Assembly (NCBI GenBank): GCA_003024785.1
Contig: PUQB01000757.1
Span: 32,384 to 96,383 of the forward strand
Direction of reading: 5' to 3'
DNA: 64,000 bases
Source: Selaginella tamariscina
Lineage: Eukaryota > Streptophyta > Lycopodiopsida > Selaginellales > Selaginellaceae
In this document: piece after piece, positions 1-10,689 of the stretch
How positions within the stretch are numbered: the first letter of the stretch is position 1
Layout of the letters: every line of letters starts with the position of its first letter
Made by a program: the position numbers and the translations under genes
The notes under the pieces: generated by a model
What the model saw: only the letters and a program-made list of their open reading frames with translations
What the model was told of the DNA's origin: nothing
The model's database searches: none

Positions 1-2115
1 GTGAATTTCATGTCCTGTATATGCAGGTAAGGATTTTGGAATAATGTTCAACATTTCCAGGATTTGATTTTTAATATATGGGGCAATATGTATTAATTGT
101 CCCAACGTGATTGTAATTTCTTGGCTCAATGCACTTTGAGCCATTAATTCTACCACGTCATCCTGAATCTGTTTCACAGGAATGCTCTGTTTTCTAGGGT
201 TACTCTGTTTTGCAAGAATATTCTTTTCTCTTGAATATTCTTCCCTAAAATAGAATCAGTTATTTTAGATCTTTAGGTATATCCGTCGGTTGTGTATCAT
301 CATCCGAGATATACTCAGGGAGATCTCGTTCTTGGAGATGAATGTCCATCTCTCCCATTGTTTGCGTACTATCTCGCAATGGATACACAGAATTTCCTTC
401 TTCTGCTAGAAGGTATTCTTGTTTTTGACATATATTTCTTTTTGTACATCTCACAGTAGGATGGTTTTCTAGCTTATTTTTGTCCACATCAATGAACCGA
501 GCTCCAAGCTCTCTCTTAGGAGCATTGTTTGAGGTGGAAGGCTGATTCTTAAGACAATTTGGAGAAATATGTCCTTTCTCTCCACATGTATAACAAGTAA
601 GATTAATAGAATTCCTTCCTTGTACTTGTCTTTGTCTATAGTTATTTTGATCTCCATAACTTTCTTTTCTTGGATATCTTTCTAGTCCTCTATAGGACGT
701 CTCCTTCCTTCCCATATTAGGCTTATATGATGGAGCATATCTAGTTTGATTCCCTTCATACAGCCTATCATTTCCTCTTGTATAAGGAACATTCCTTCTG
801 TTATCAAAAGGATTCCTATTTCTTCCTTCTTCCCAACTCCCAGGTTATTCCTCATAATAGAGCTTCCTATTCCGAGATGGGAATGTAGTAACAGGTGGTT
901 GTCTCACAGGAAATGGCCTGTTATACCAGCCTTCATTTCTTCCTTCTTTTCTCCTTTCTTTTTCCACACGTGCCACATTTTGATTAATAAAATACTTACA
1001 GTCTTTTGCCAAATGTCCTTCTTTATCACATATTTGACATTTTGGCAACTGTAGTCTACACTCATCCTTAGTATGTCCAGGATTTTTACACTTGGCACAC
1101 CATACTTTGGCATCTAATTCCTTATACACAGGATTACCTTTCAAGGACTTAACTAGCTGTATAACATTCTCTCATCAGCCTTATAATCCTAAACTTTGAT
1201 AGGTTCATCCTCATCATCTGAACTATCCTCCTTTCTCCTTGAGGATTTTATCTTTCCTTCTGCTATGTTTTCTATTTGTCTCCTCTTTTTCTCATAATCT
1301 TTAAGATGCTTTACAAGATCTTTCCTATTTACTTCCTCAATTGTCATTGCATATGCCTATATGGCTTCTGCAATCCTTGCTTATACCATTGAAGCAAAGC
1401 TTCTTCCTTAACATATAGTGAGCATTTCTTTTCATGCTTTTTAAAACGGTGTGTATATTCCTCTAGAGTTTCAGTTTTTCCTTGTAGGATATTTCTGAGC
1501 TTCTCTAAATGCTCTTCAGGCAACTCTTCCTTTTTAAAGTATCTTTAAAAGCTTCTGTAACTTTCTCATAATCTTCTCTCACATCTTTTTCCAACTCATA
1601 ATATCAATCAGATGCATTTCCTTTTAATGTGTGAGGAAATATAAGCAACTTATCTGCATTGCTTACTTTATACAACTTCACAACTTCCTCAAACTGCAAT
1701 AAATGTCTTTTAGGATTTTCCTTCTTTCCTGCGGAAAATATTGGGAACATCAATGTGCCTCTCAACATTCCGGGGAAAGTGTCATATTAAACATATTCGG
1801 TGGGTTTTCTCTACCACCTTCCTCCTCATCAAGAGGGGAATTTCCAGGAGATGCTCCTTCTGGTCTAATAGGAAATCTTGTTCTCCGAGGAGTTCCTTCC
1901 AACTCCTCTTCTCCTGCAGTTTGATAGTCACCGTATTGTATATCTTCCACACCTTTAGCAGCACTTTCTCCTATCTGATCAATGAGTTTTATAAGAGCTT
2001 CTTGCCTATTAGCAAGCTCTATTTGCTCAGCTCGGGCAGCCTCTCTCTCGGCCTGCCTATTATCTCTCTCTCTTGCTAGAGACGAGTTAGGATTATGATG
2101 CCTCCAAGGATCCAT
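1..2115 (-). pseudogene. E1 gag pseudogene with three zinc knuckles
   Basis: Gag forms the particle shell and its zinc knuckles bind element RNA. The best start is the ATG at 2115 (MDPWRHHNPNSS), followed by a charged, Glu/Arg-rich, probably coiled segment and a Gly/Pro/Glu stretch. Between about 1430 and 1560 the minus strand reads a gag-like core (LEEYTHRFKKHEKKC). Zinc knuckles are CAKCKNPGHTKDEC and CQICDKEGHLAKDC near 1010-1105, and CYTCGEKGHISPNC near 555-600, all C-X2-C-X4-H-X4-C. The frame is interrupted by many stops and shifts between 260 and 1760. The knuckles make a gag identity firm; the lineage is not determined. Confidence 0.8.
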
Positions 2116-2225
2116 CCATCATCATATATATACACACTTCTTTTCACTTAAGCTCTACTTCTCTCAGAGCATATATCACTTCTCACTTAGGAATTCAACA
2201 AATTCCTCCACAACAATGGCGAAAT

Positions 2226-2241
2226 CCCTCCGTGGTCGCCA
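2226..2241 (-). other. Candidate E1 primer-binding site
   Basis: On the minus strand the LTR ends in TGTTAACA, and two bases later comes TGGCGACCACGGAGGG. A TGG start directly after the LTR is typical of a site complementary to a tRNA 3' end. I could not match it to a specific tRNA. It also sits in a short inverted repeat (ATGGCGA / TCGCCAT). Confidence 0.5.
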
Positions 2242-2243
2242 TG

Positions 2244-2763
2244 TGTTAACATACAAAACTTTCCTGTGTGCAGAAACACTATTCACAATGCAAAAAAAGC
2301 TTTGCAAGTTAAAGTGTAGGATTTCATCCACTAGAGAGCTCTAAATATACACTTATCTCGTCTCTAAGGTCAAAGAATAGGATTTTGCTTTGGCCATTGC
2401 CATGTATAAGCATTCACAATACCCCATAAATATGCACTTGCATTACTATATGAATACAAAGAGATAGCAAGTGTGGAGACTTACTTCTTTCCCAAAGATA
2501 CTCTCTCTCTCATGCATTGCTCTCCATAGCCTTCATAGCCTTCATAGTCTCTCTCTCCTTGCCCCTACTTGCCCTAACCGTATCCTGTCCTTCTCCAACC
2601 ATCATAACTGTCTGCTTCCTGCAACCGTAGGATCCTTCCTACCCTGTAGGATTTTTCCTACTGCTGTAGGATTTTTCCTGTACACAGGATATTTCCTACT
2701 ACTACTACTTTCCTACAAGTTATTCCTCCACCGTAGGAAAGTCATATGTATGCAGTTCCTACA
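2244..2763 (-). repeat. E1 5' LTR
   Basis: The inner edge (2244, TGTTAACA) is set by the primer site beside it. The outer edge (about 2763, minus-strand TGTAGGAACT) is inferred from where the flanking coding-like sequence resumes and may be off by several bases. The outer 200 bases are full of TGTAGGA / CCTGTAGGAT motifs, the same word family that pervades the E2 elements. Confidence 0.6.
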
Positions 2764-3537
2764 TGCTATATTTTTTTGGCCTCTAAACACAAGCCAATGA
2801 GCTTGTTGGCAATGATCTTCTCAGCAATAATGAATTAATTTTGAGGGTAAATCCGGCCCATACAATTGGTTGATCAAAGCCTTCCTGATCTCAAGATTCT
2901 TCTGGCCCTTCTCTCCTTGAAAGTAAGCATGAAGGTAATTTGGGAACTTCCTTATTATTTCCATGCAGATGGTTTTCTTGTCAACACTAGTTAGGACGCC
3001 GGTTTGAGGTGAATTTGACCAATCCTTTCTTTGTTTTCTTCAAAGCGACCCTTATCAATATTGATGGAGGAACAACTCTACTCCATGGGATGGTACTGAA
3101 GAGTATTTGTGTTCAACTTCGTCATGGTTGTTGATGGAGCAACCATCCTTGTAGCCTCAAAGTGTTGAACCCCTTCAATAAGTTGCTCAATCATGATTGC
3201 ATCACCACACTTACAACCCATTTCAATCTAGTCTTGCCTCCTACACTCCAATGCACTCTCACCATGTATGTTTTCCTCTTCAACCATACCAAGAAATGAG
3301 GGAAATGTTTGCAGAGATCAACCTTCCTTCCATTGATCTCTTTAAGTAGCAAAATCTTTGGGCCTTGAATTCCTCCAAAGAAAGAGTCCTACAACTAGCC
3401 ATTTTGTAAGAAATACTATGGAAAACAATGTAGAAAAGAAACAATGAAGACCTACAGAGGACGATGATGAAACACCTAGTTGTTAGTAGAGAAGAAACAA
3501 CATACCAATTGTTGGTGAGAGAGAAGGAACAACCCAA
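2764..3537 (-). other. Degenerate coding-like sequence, unrecognised
   Basis: The minus strand reads as a broken protein: a segment starting MASCRTLSLEEFKAQRF near 3400, then pieces such as CKCGDAIMIEQLIEGVQHFEA (shortened: GDAIMIEQLIEGV) near 3200 and IIRKFPNYLHAYFQGEKG near 2930, in different frames and with internal stops. Composition is coding-like, but I recognise no family. It may be a retroelement accessory frame or an old gene fragment. E1's LTR appears to interrupt its left end. Confidence 0.35.
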
Positions 3538-4130
3538 AGTGGTGAAGGCGACATTGATTGAGGCTGCAATGTTTAATGGTGCAAAGTCACTATCAAACTA
3601 TAGATCTTGTCATGAATTTTGAATTTAACTTTTTTTTTACAGTATGCTTGCAAATGTGGGAAACTAATTAACAGCTAATAAAATCTTAACTACAAAGTAC
3701 ACTCAAAATGAAGAGACAAATCCTTGCTCTAGGGGATTATTTATTTTTCTGAATATTATAGAATTGAATGGCTTAATATGTTCTCCTTTTTTCAAATGAT
3801 CACTTAGTTGCACATAGAGATCAACATTATAACAAGTACTAGTGTTTAGAATTGAAATTGCAATAAGAAGTAAAGTAATTGAAATTGCAATAAGAAGTAA
3901 AGTTCAGCTGAAGTCACATTTTATATATACTCAATTTCATTTATATGTACCAAAAGGGTTTTGAAAACTTATTTTGTCATATGTATAAGTACATATAAAT
4001 GCTTCTAATTATTTTTTTATGCAATATAATTGAAATTTAATTATTTTTTCAATATTTTTTAGAGTAATATTTGGTAATTATATAATTACTTAATAGTGTA
4101 TATGCACACACACATATATAAAATAGATAT
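3538..4130. other. AT-rich stretch without a gene
   Basis: No supported reading frame was seen. It includes a 27-bp tandem duplication at 3851-3904 and AT-rich sequence up to the solo LTR. Confidence 0.6.
3851..3904. repeat. 27-bp tandem duplication
   Basis: The unit beginning ATTGAAATTGCAATAAGAAG occurs twice in direct succession (3851 and 3878), differing at the last base. Confidence 0.85.
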
Positions 4131-4135
4131 GTATG

Positions 4136-5913
4136 TGTCATAGTTTTTACTATGACTCCTCTTTACTTTGGACGTTGATGTTGTTACCTACTGTACTATG
4201 TTGATAAGCTCTAGATGTAGTAGGAAACAGGCCCGCTTAGTGCACTTGGGTATCTGGTGATGGTCCGGCCGGGTGTCATTAGGTATTTTGCAGGAAACTC
4301 TAGGCGAAGCTAGAACTTACCTTCTAGAAAACTCTTACCTTGGTTTTCCGTGTCCCGGTTGGATTAATGGCTAGTTTCGGTGAGTTCGGCATGTCAAATA
4401 ATGCTTAGAAATACCCCCAGGTTTGACAGGTTAGGGTTTAGGGGTCGATGGATAACTCACCAAGTATGTTCCCTCTGGGAATGAGATTTCAGTGCTAGCC
4501 CACTTATGTAAATAGGAAAACGGGGGGGGGGGGCCTCTGTCACATAAATAAGGTAGTATATAGGAGTGAGGGTTCCTGGGTTCATGACTGAGTTCGTTAC
4601 TCTTCTCCCGGTGCAAGCTCTAGCTTGTGTCGTCAAGGCACAACCCTCTGTTGTGCCGCCCTAACTTCCAGATGCCAGGGGTACGTCCCACCTTCGGGGT
4701 AGCTTACCCTTAACGTTGGCGAATCCATGTCTGGGAGGTCTTGTCAGAATGCACGTTCCAAGAGGCAGAGGTTGAGGCTTGTCTCCAGCCTCCTCCTCCA
4801 CGTCAAGCTAGGTGTAGCACTCACAACCAAGCAAGGCACATCCGTGTCCTTGTCCAACTGTGGGCGTGGGATCTTGTTTGACAGGTTCACATTACCAGTT
4901 CCTGAGGGTGCACTAAGGGGTTCTAGAGTTGGCATTTAGGAGCCACGTTTGTGGCACTTGGTGCAACTCTTGAATCTAAGGGCTATGGCATGATAGCCCA
5001 CATCGGGGAAGGCAGTGTCACATGGAGATGTGACACTGGGCTAAACGTCACATGGTGCAACGCCTGAGGCACGCCCTTTGGGGTTATGTCATGGGCTTGT
5101 CGCCAAGGGGTTGGATACTCTGACAAACAGACATGCTTGTGCTCGCGCTAGGGTGCTAAGCCTTGGGCATCCGCTCAAGGGAGGTTAGGTCTCATAACTA
5201 GGTGTGCTTTGGCACACTTGGCTAGGGGAGCGTTCTCCTTGAAATTCAAAGGTTGAACAACTTAAACATGTTAGCAGGAGCCCCTTTCATGAGGCACTCG
5301 CAAGGTCATGTGCTTAGGGTTATCCCAAACCTAGCCTTAGGGAATTTGCTTAGCAGAACACTCGTGTCCGCCTATGGCGCACACTCGTGTCCTCACTAAG
5401 TACTAGCCCTAGGTCTAGGGTATAACTTGGCCACTCAAACCCTTAGGGGTTAGTCGTGGTACAGGGTACCCCTTGTCGCCCTAAAGGGGTTGTACTCCCG
5501 GATGAGGGTGATTCCTCAAGGGGTAAGTGACAATGCCTTAGCTCTGTCTAGGGTTATGTATGGAACACACGTCTCCTTGATGGGGGTTAGGGCATGAGCC
5601 TGTCTAGGTCTTCTAGGGCAAGACCCTAAGTCAACTAGGGTTATCCCTCAAGGGTTTTGGGGTAGACACTCTAGGGAGACTTAGGTTAAACCCTAAGTCA
5701 ACTAGGGTTATCCCTCAAAAGGGTTCTGGGGGTAGACATTCTAGGGAGACTTAGGCAAAACCCTAAGTCTCCTGTCCACTTGGGCATTAACCCTAGGGGT
5801 CGTTGGGGTTGTTCTGAGAAACTTAGCGTTGCTCACACAGGGTGATGACGCCAAATGGCCACCTGGCAGCCACGTGTTGCCATGTGTTGGCCCTTTGGGT
5901 TAAAACTCTGACA
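4136..5913 (+). mobile_element. Solo LTR of the LARD (1.7 kb LTR) family
   Basis: This starts TGTCATAGTTTTTACTATGA and ends AACTCTGACA, the termini of the LTR at 53707-55406. It is flanked by a perfect 5-bp target duplication GTATG (4131-4135 and 5914-5918). No internal sequence is present, so it is a solo LTR, presumably left by LTR-LTR recombination. It has a 12-G run at 4522-4533 just upstream of a TATA-like CATAAATAAGG, and two copies of an approximately 67-bp unit around 5623-5768. Small frames within it (for example 4727-4939) are not supported as genes. Confidence 0.93.
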
Positions 5914-5918
5914 GTATG

Positions 5919-7892
5919 TGTGTATACATGTATAGTTTTTATACGTGTGTATCAAGTACCAAATTTGATTATATTTATAACCAATTCATAACCACATTTC
6001 AATTTGACGTTACCCACATTTTGAGGTAAAATGAACGAGTTGGATTTGCAATTGGGGTTTAATTAATTTAGGTTTATTTCTTGTTCACATTTAGCATTAT
6101 GCCATACCATTGTAATTGCAAAGAGTGCCAAGGAGCAATGGTGAGTGGAAAATACTGATGGCATAATTGATCAGGGCAACAAGTAGATCCACAACCACAG
6201 TAGCAACAAAAGCCAAGAGAATTTATATGTGAGTGTCTTTTTGTGTAGCACAACATGGTAGTATGAAGGATTTTTTTTCAGAAGCGGCTTCTATTATCAT
6301 ATAGAGCAGATGATTTGTAGAGAAAATACTATAGAGGTGGAGGAGGCTTCCCACGAAGATCTAGAGCTTTTTTATGAGAGGCCATTAGGCGTAAAACAAC
6401 AACAACAAGGACAATAAATGGTTGAGGAGGTTTCGTCATCCAACATTTTCTCAATATCAATATTACAGAAGATTTGGATAGTGGTGATGACGACCATGAG
6501 GATATAGCTCTAGTAGATGAAGTGGACATTGAGGTATAAGAGGTTGCATGTCCATCAACCCTATATGTGGGAAAATCACAAACAATGCAATATAAAGTCT
6601 ACAAGTTAATCTTCAAGTTGACAAAGATTTTTGACGATGGCCATATCTCTAAAGAAGCTCATGAATGTTGCACACACTCATCATGATATTCTATTCTAAT
6701 TGGGATGGAAAATTGGCACCTTCAAGGTTCCCATAAGTAGTAGTTTTCTATACAAAATGTACGAAAGGCTTGGTATGCCCCAAGTTGTTGGTCATCAGGG
6801 ACTCTATAGGTAAGATGTAGGTTGACTTAGGTTGACTTAGGCCAATGCCCAATCCTGGGGTTTCGAATTGGTGTCCGATCGTTACTCGGGATGCACTAGA
6901 AGGTATAGTAGTGGCCTCTACCCAAACACCGTGAGGGTCTGTATACAAGTGGAGTTCCCCCTTGAGCTGGAGTGAGGGTGGGAGCAAAAGAAGGAGAGGA
7001 AGGAGGTTGGGGATGGCAGCAATAAATAGAAAATATGTATATATTGCCTCTTAGAAATATAAGGTGGCCCCTTCCCTAGAGATGGTTGGAGCAAGATACA
7101 TACAACAAGACGGACTAAAAAGACCCCAACCCAATATTTACCTTCCTACCTATATAGTGGATTGGGTGGTTCTGGGATGTAGGATAGGTGGCACTCCCCA
7201 ACTAGACCATTGCCCTATGCCGCAGTCTTACCTTACTGACTTAATGCACCTCCTTCATGCATGCCGTCCTTAGTACCTTGGTAATTGGTTTAATTTAGCT
7301 TGTTGTTAGCAATACTTGACAACCGTCGTTGTCGGTCTACACATGTTGTACATCTTTCGCTCCTCCCTTCGGCCTCCCTTCTAGGCTACTACTCATTCGT
7401 GTCAACTAGACATTTGATGGTGGACAAACCACCATCAACCAAATGCTCGGACTTACTTGTTGGCACGTCCTTGGGCCATGCACTCTCTCTCCCTAGCCTA
7501 CCCCATAGTGCTTGTGGTAGGTGGCAGCTTTGTTCTCTATTGCGGCCAATTCAGCTTCAGGGTGGCAATCATTGCATCCCCGACGAGGGGGATTAATCCC
7601 GTCGGTACTTCCTCGTTGGAGGGAGTCCACCGCGGGATTAATCCCGCCGCCTCTTCCAAGAGCTCAACAAACTCCAACACGTCTGAGTAAGGCTGTAGTC
7701 GTTGACCAAGTTTGATTTTCATTGACTTTTATACCCCTGAAATTTATCATATTTATTTTTATATATCTCTAGAAGTTTTATATTTATAAATATACCCTTC
7801 TAAACCAATGGAAGAATGCTCGTTATATACAAATCCCACGACCTAGCATTAACAGCTTGCGATAACCGAAAAGGCAATTCTAATTCTTAAAC
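5919..7892. other. Unassigned sequence left of the E2a insertion
   Basis: Short frames exist on both strands, for example an acidic DLDSGDDDHEDIALVDEVD-like peptide on the plus strand near 6475-6530 and a leucine-rich peptide on the minus strand at 7537-7722. None is recognisable and none has a convincing start and context. The 7740-7860 stretch is AT-rich and could be the 3' flank of the minus-strand coiled-coil frame ending at 7893. Confidence 0.4.
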
Positions 7893-7985
7893 TCATTCAA
7901 GCGTGTGTTGTAGCTCATGCTCCTTGATCGCAAGCTGTTGGTGTGTGTGCCCCTCCAACTTCTTAACAATGGTTTGTAGCTTGTC
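7893..7985 (-). pseudogene. 3' end of the coiled-coil reading frame split by E2a
   Basis: The minus strand from 7985 reads DKLQTIVKKLEGHTHQQLAIKEHELQHTLE and a TGA at 7893-7895. Joined to the frame on the other side of E2a (ending TETQLD near 14240), it continues in the same frame with heptad-like spacing. This is good evidence that E2a interrupts one original reading frame. Confidence 0.6.
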
Positions 7986-8589
7986 TGTCATAACCCGATA
8001 TAGGATACAAGATTCTGGATATAGGATATGGGTTGCAGGACTTTCCTACAGGATATTCCTACCAGGATTCCGAACACAGGATATGGTTGCAGGATATTTC
8101 TACAGGATATGCCTAGAGGATAAGGGACATGTGGACTCATCTTAGCCTCTGCATGCATGCAACCACTTTTAGCACTCATGCCTAGATTAGCTCTTAGAGT
8201 TGTGAGCATAAAAGCTCCGACCTAATTGTTGTACAATCAGTTACTATCAACACCAGTCTTACTACGATCAATCTCGTCTTGACTTGTTCTTGTCTTGTCC
8301 TGTCTTGCTCCTGTCTCGCTCTTGTTCCTGTCTCGCTCTTGTTTCCTGTCCTGCTTCTGGATCCTGTCTTGCTCCTGTCTTGTTCCCGATCCTGTCCTTT
8401 CTGTCTTGTTCCTGGATCCTGTCCTGCGCTTCCTGTCTTGCTCCCGGATCCTATCCTGATCCTGTCTTGCTCCTGATCCGTCCTGTTCCTATTCCTAGTT
8501 CCTGTCCTGCTCTCGGTCCTGTTCCTGAGTCAAGCCTTCATGTCCTTGGAATCCTGTTCTCTTCCTGGTTCCTGGATCGTGGCTTGACA
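7986..8589 (+). repeat. E2a 5' LTR
   Basis: This runs from TGTCATAACCCG to CGTGGCTTGACA and matches 13641-14236. U3 holds degenerate 12-14 bp repeats around ACAGGATAT and one CATGCATG block (8150-8162). The part after the predicted RNA start is pyrimidine-rich with dense CCTGTCTTG / TCCTG words. Reading frames across it (for example 8279-8595) are low-complexity artefacts. Confidence 0.93.
8208..8250 (+). promoter_or_regulatory. E2a LTR promoter: TATA-like box and predicted RNA start
   Basis: ATAAAAG at 8208-8214 lies about 31 bases upstream of AGTTACTATCAA (8239-8250), the usual plant TATA-to-start distance. The same pair is in the 3' LTR (13880-13886 and 13911-13922) and, inverted, in both E2b LTRs. 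The start is placed here because the 12 bases at 8239 are complementary to the sequence beside the LTR at 8592-8603. Confidence 0.6.
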
Positions 8590-8591
8590 GT

Positions 8592-8603
8592 TTGATAGTA
8601 ACT
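8592..8603 (+). other. E2a primer-binding site complementary to its own RNA 5' end
   Basis: TTGATAGTAACT begins two bases after the 5' LTR. It is the exact reverse complement of AGTTACTATCAA at 8239-8250. No tRNA-type TGG site is present. This is the arrangement known for self-priming Tf1/sushi-type elements, in which the RNA 5' end folds back to prime minus-strand DNA. Confidence 0.75.
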
Positions 8604-8682
8604 CTTCATAGCTTCCTTTTCCAGCTACTTTTTTTCTTTCCTTATTCTTTTCCTTCGTTTTCCTCCTTTTTTTTCCTAGATC

Positions 8683-9655
8683 ATGGCTGATTTTGAGCAC
8701 TTTCAACGCGAGCACCAAATGTTGCTTCATGAGCTGGCCACTTTGCGCCAAGTGGTCACCGACTGCAAGGTTCCACCAATGCGGCACATGCAGCTGCTGA
8801 TGCATCCTCCAAGGCTGCTGCGCAGGCTCTCTCAGGCATCGGTGGTTCCCTCTTCATCAAACTTTTCTTCGGAGCCGAAGGTTAGCATGCCAGAGAAGTT
8901 CAGTGGCAATCGTGCCGATTTCCAAGGTTTCCTGAATCAGATCCGGCTCTTGATCCGTATGCAACCACGGCGCTACTCGACTGATGCTCAAAAGGTGGGT
9001 CTTTTGGCATCCTTACTAAGTGGATCTCCACGGGCTTGGGTTGCCCCTTGCTGGAGCGTGACGACCCATTGATGGAAGACTTTGAAGGTTTCGTGGCTGC
9101 CTTTGAAGCCTGTTTGGAGATCCTGATAAGTACCGTTCCGCATGCACGAAGTTACGGAAGCTCACTCAAGGATCCCGACCAGCTTCCGTCTATGCATCCG
9201 AATTTCAGCAACTTTGCACGAACATTCCATGGGACGAGACTGCATTGATCGAACACTTCCGTTTTGGGTTGAGGGATGACGTGAAGGACCTTCTCCTTAC
9301 GTTACCGGATGCCCAAACATTAGCGGAGATCATGCAACAAGCTGTTCGTTGCGACAACCGTTTGTTCGAGCGTCGTCAGGAAAGATCCCGTCAGCAGTTC
9401 CTGCAAACCAATCCTGCAGCTGTGGTACATGTTCCTGCACCACCTTCTGGAGTAGTTCCTATGGAGGTTGAGAAATCCAAGCGTGGCTCTCTTTCCGCTG
9501 CTGAGAAGCAACGTCGTCGCAGTGAGAACCTGTGCTTGTATTGTGGTGGAGCAGGACACAAGGTGGCAGATTGTCCTATTAAAGCCAGGAACTTCAAGAC
9601 GCGTGAAGTTGAAGCTGAAGTTCAGTCGGAAAACTCCAATGTCCACTTCGTCTAG
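8683..9655 (+). pseudogene. E2a gag
   Basis: The start is the ATG at 8683 (MADFEHFQREHQMLL). A gag core follows with KVSMPEKFSGNRADFQGF, then LIEHFRFGLRDDVKDLLL (about 9245-9300), and one zinc knuckle CLYCGGAGHKVADC at 9533-9574 (C-X2-C-X4-H-X4-C). The protein is split over three frames, with shifts near 9040 and 9240, so it is not translatable as one chain. A TAG ends gag at 9653-9655; protease continues in another frame. The single knuckle and the overall size are normal for chromovirus gag. Confidence 0.88.
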
Positions 9656-9699
9656 GAGCCGCGAAGTTGGACGTAGGTGCAGGCTCCATTGGTGCTGCT

Positions 9700-10080
9700 C
9701 ATACCATCCATCACTTAAGTTTCCTGTACACATTCATCTTAATAATCGAGAGCTCATGGAGTTTGCCTTGTTAGACACTGGTGCAAATGCATGCTTCATG
9801 GATGACACGTTTGCAACTCAACATGGCATTTCGGTGGTGAAGTTGAAGCGTGCAGTTCCTGTAGAGGTGGCCGATGGGCGTCTGATTGCTTCTGGCGCAG
9901 TTACCCATGCTACCGAACCTCTCTCCTGCAGTATGGCACATTCAACTGTTCAATTTCCTTCAACTTGATCAAGACTCGGTCGACTCCCATCATTTTGGGC
10001 ATGCCATGGTTCGTTGTTGCAAATCCGCAGATCGACTGGAGGTCTAGGACGCTCACGTTTTCCTCTCCGACAGCTAGGAT
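9700..10080 (+). pseudogene. E2a aspartic protease
   Basis: The catalytic motif LLDTGANACFMD is coded at about 9768-9803, with DTGA at 9774-9785. The flap and C-terminal part follow (ADGRLIASGAVTHA, then IILGMPWFVVANPQIDW near 9990-10040). A frame change near 9965 breaks it. The order gag-protease-RT fits Ty3. Downstream, 10080-10690 is a Pro/Ser-rich linker dense in CCTGTA and TACAGG words with no recognisable domain. Confidence 0.85.
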
Positions 10081-10689
10081 CAATCCTGTACCTTCCTGTG
10101 TGCAGGATACATCCTTAGTATCTGAGGCAGTACAAGCTACAGGATTGACCGTGCCTGTTCCTGTACCAGTGTTGAAGACTCCTCCTCGACAGGATTCACC
10201 TCATGTCAGTTCCTCAGCACATCCGCAGGCTCTCTCCACTCCTGTAAGTTTGCGTTCCTGTACAGGGTTCTTCCAATCCTGTATCAGTGTCGAAGGTTCC
10301 TCCTCAACAGGATCCACCTCCTGTTGATTCGTCAGCACATTCGCAGGCTTTCCCACTCCTGCGCAACCACGGACTCCTGTACAGGATTCTTCCAATCCTG
10401 TACACTCAACATCCACACAGGTTTTTTCCAATCCTGCCTCTTTCTGTTACCCTGCTTCTGTTCCACCCCCCAAGATCCTTCCTCTTTTTCAGTCACAGCT
10501 CCCTCCTTCTCCTCTCCGAGTTCTTACCACTACCATGCATGAACTCGCCACTGATCCTGCTCCTTCCACCTTTTTGCCTTTCAAGTAACTCCTACGTCCT
10601 CTTCTACCTTTCCTGTATCCGACTCTCCTGTTTTTCAATCTCCTTCTCCTCTCCTCCTTCTTCCCTACCATCCAAGTACACGCCTTTAA

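Larger units (their letters stand above)
1..2763 (-). mobile_element. E1: 5' part of a Ty3-type LTR retrotransposon
   Basis: The order on the minus strand is LTR (2763 to 2244), primer-binding site, leader, then gag (2115 down to the window edge). Protease and pol would lie left of position 1. The last visible residues, just before the edge, include an ITITLGQLIHIAPYIK-like stretch. From memory this resembles the conserved segment that precedes the protease in several Ty3-type polyproteins. The coding frame is broken many times, so the copy is dead. It appears to have inserted into the degenerate coding-like sequence at 2764-3537. The far LTR and target duplication are outside the window. Confidence 0.75.

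Noticed and set aside
1..2115. Pararetrovirus-like coat protein for the E1 gag
   Set aside because: The LTR and primer site directly upstream, and the three-knuckle gag layout, fit an LTR retrotransposon; no movement-protein motif was seen.
5560..5800. Interstitial telomere array (TTTAGGG-like words)
   Set aside because: The words are scattered and degenerate, recur at the same place in every LTR copy, and never form a tandem TTTAGGG run.
7064..7715. Overlapping plus-strand frames of 64-98 codons
   Set aside because: No recognisable domain, mutually overlapping, without promoter or homologous context.
8279..8595. Open frames with Leu/Ser/Cys-rich repeats in the E2 LTR (also 13898-14298, 27414-27764, 31581-31918)
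   Set aside because: They are translations of the low-complexity TCCTG/CTTG tract after the RNA start, and their reading frame changes between LTR copies.
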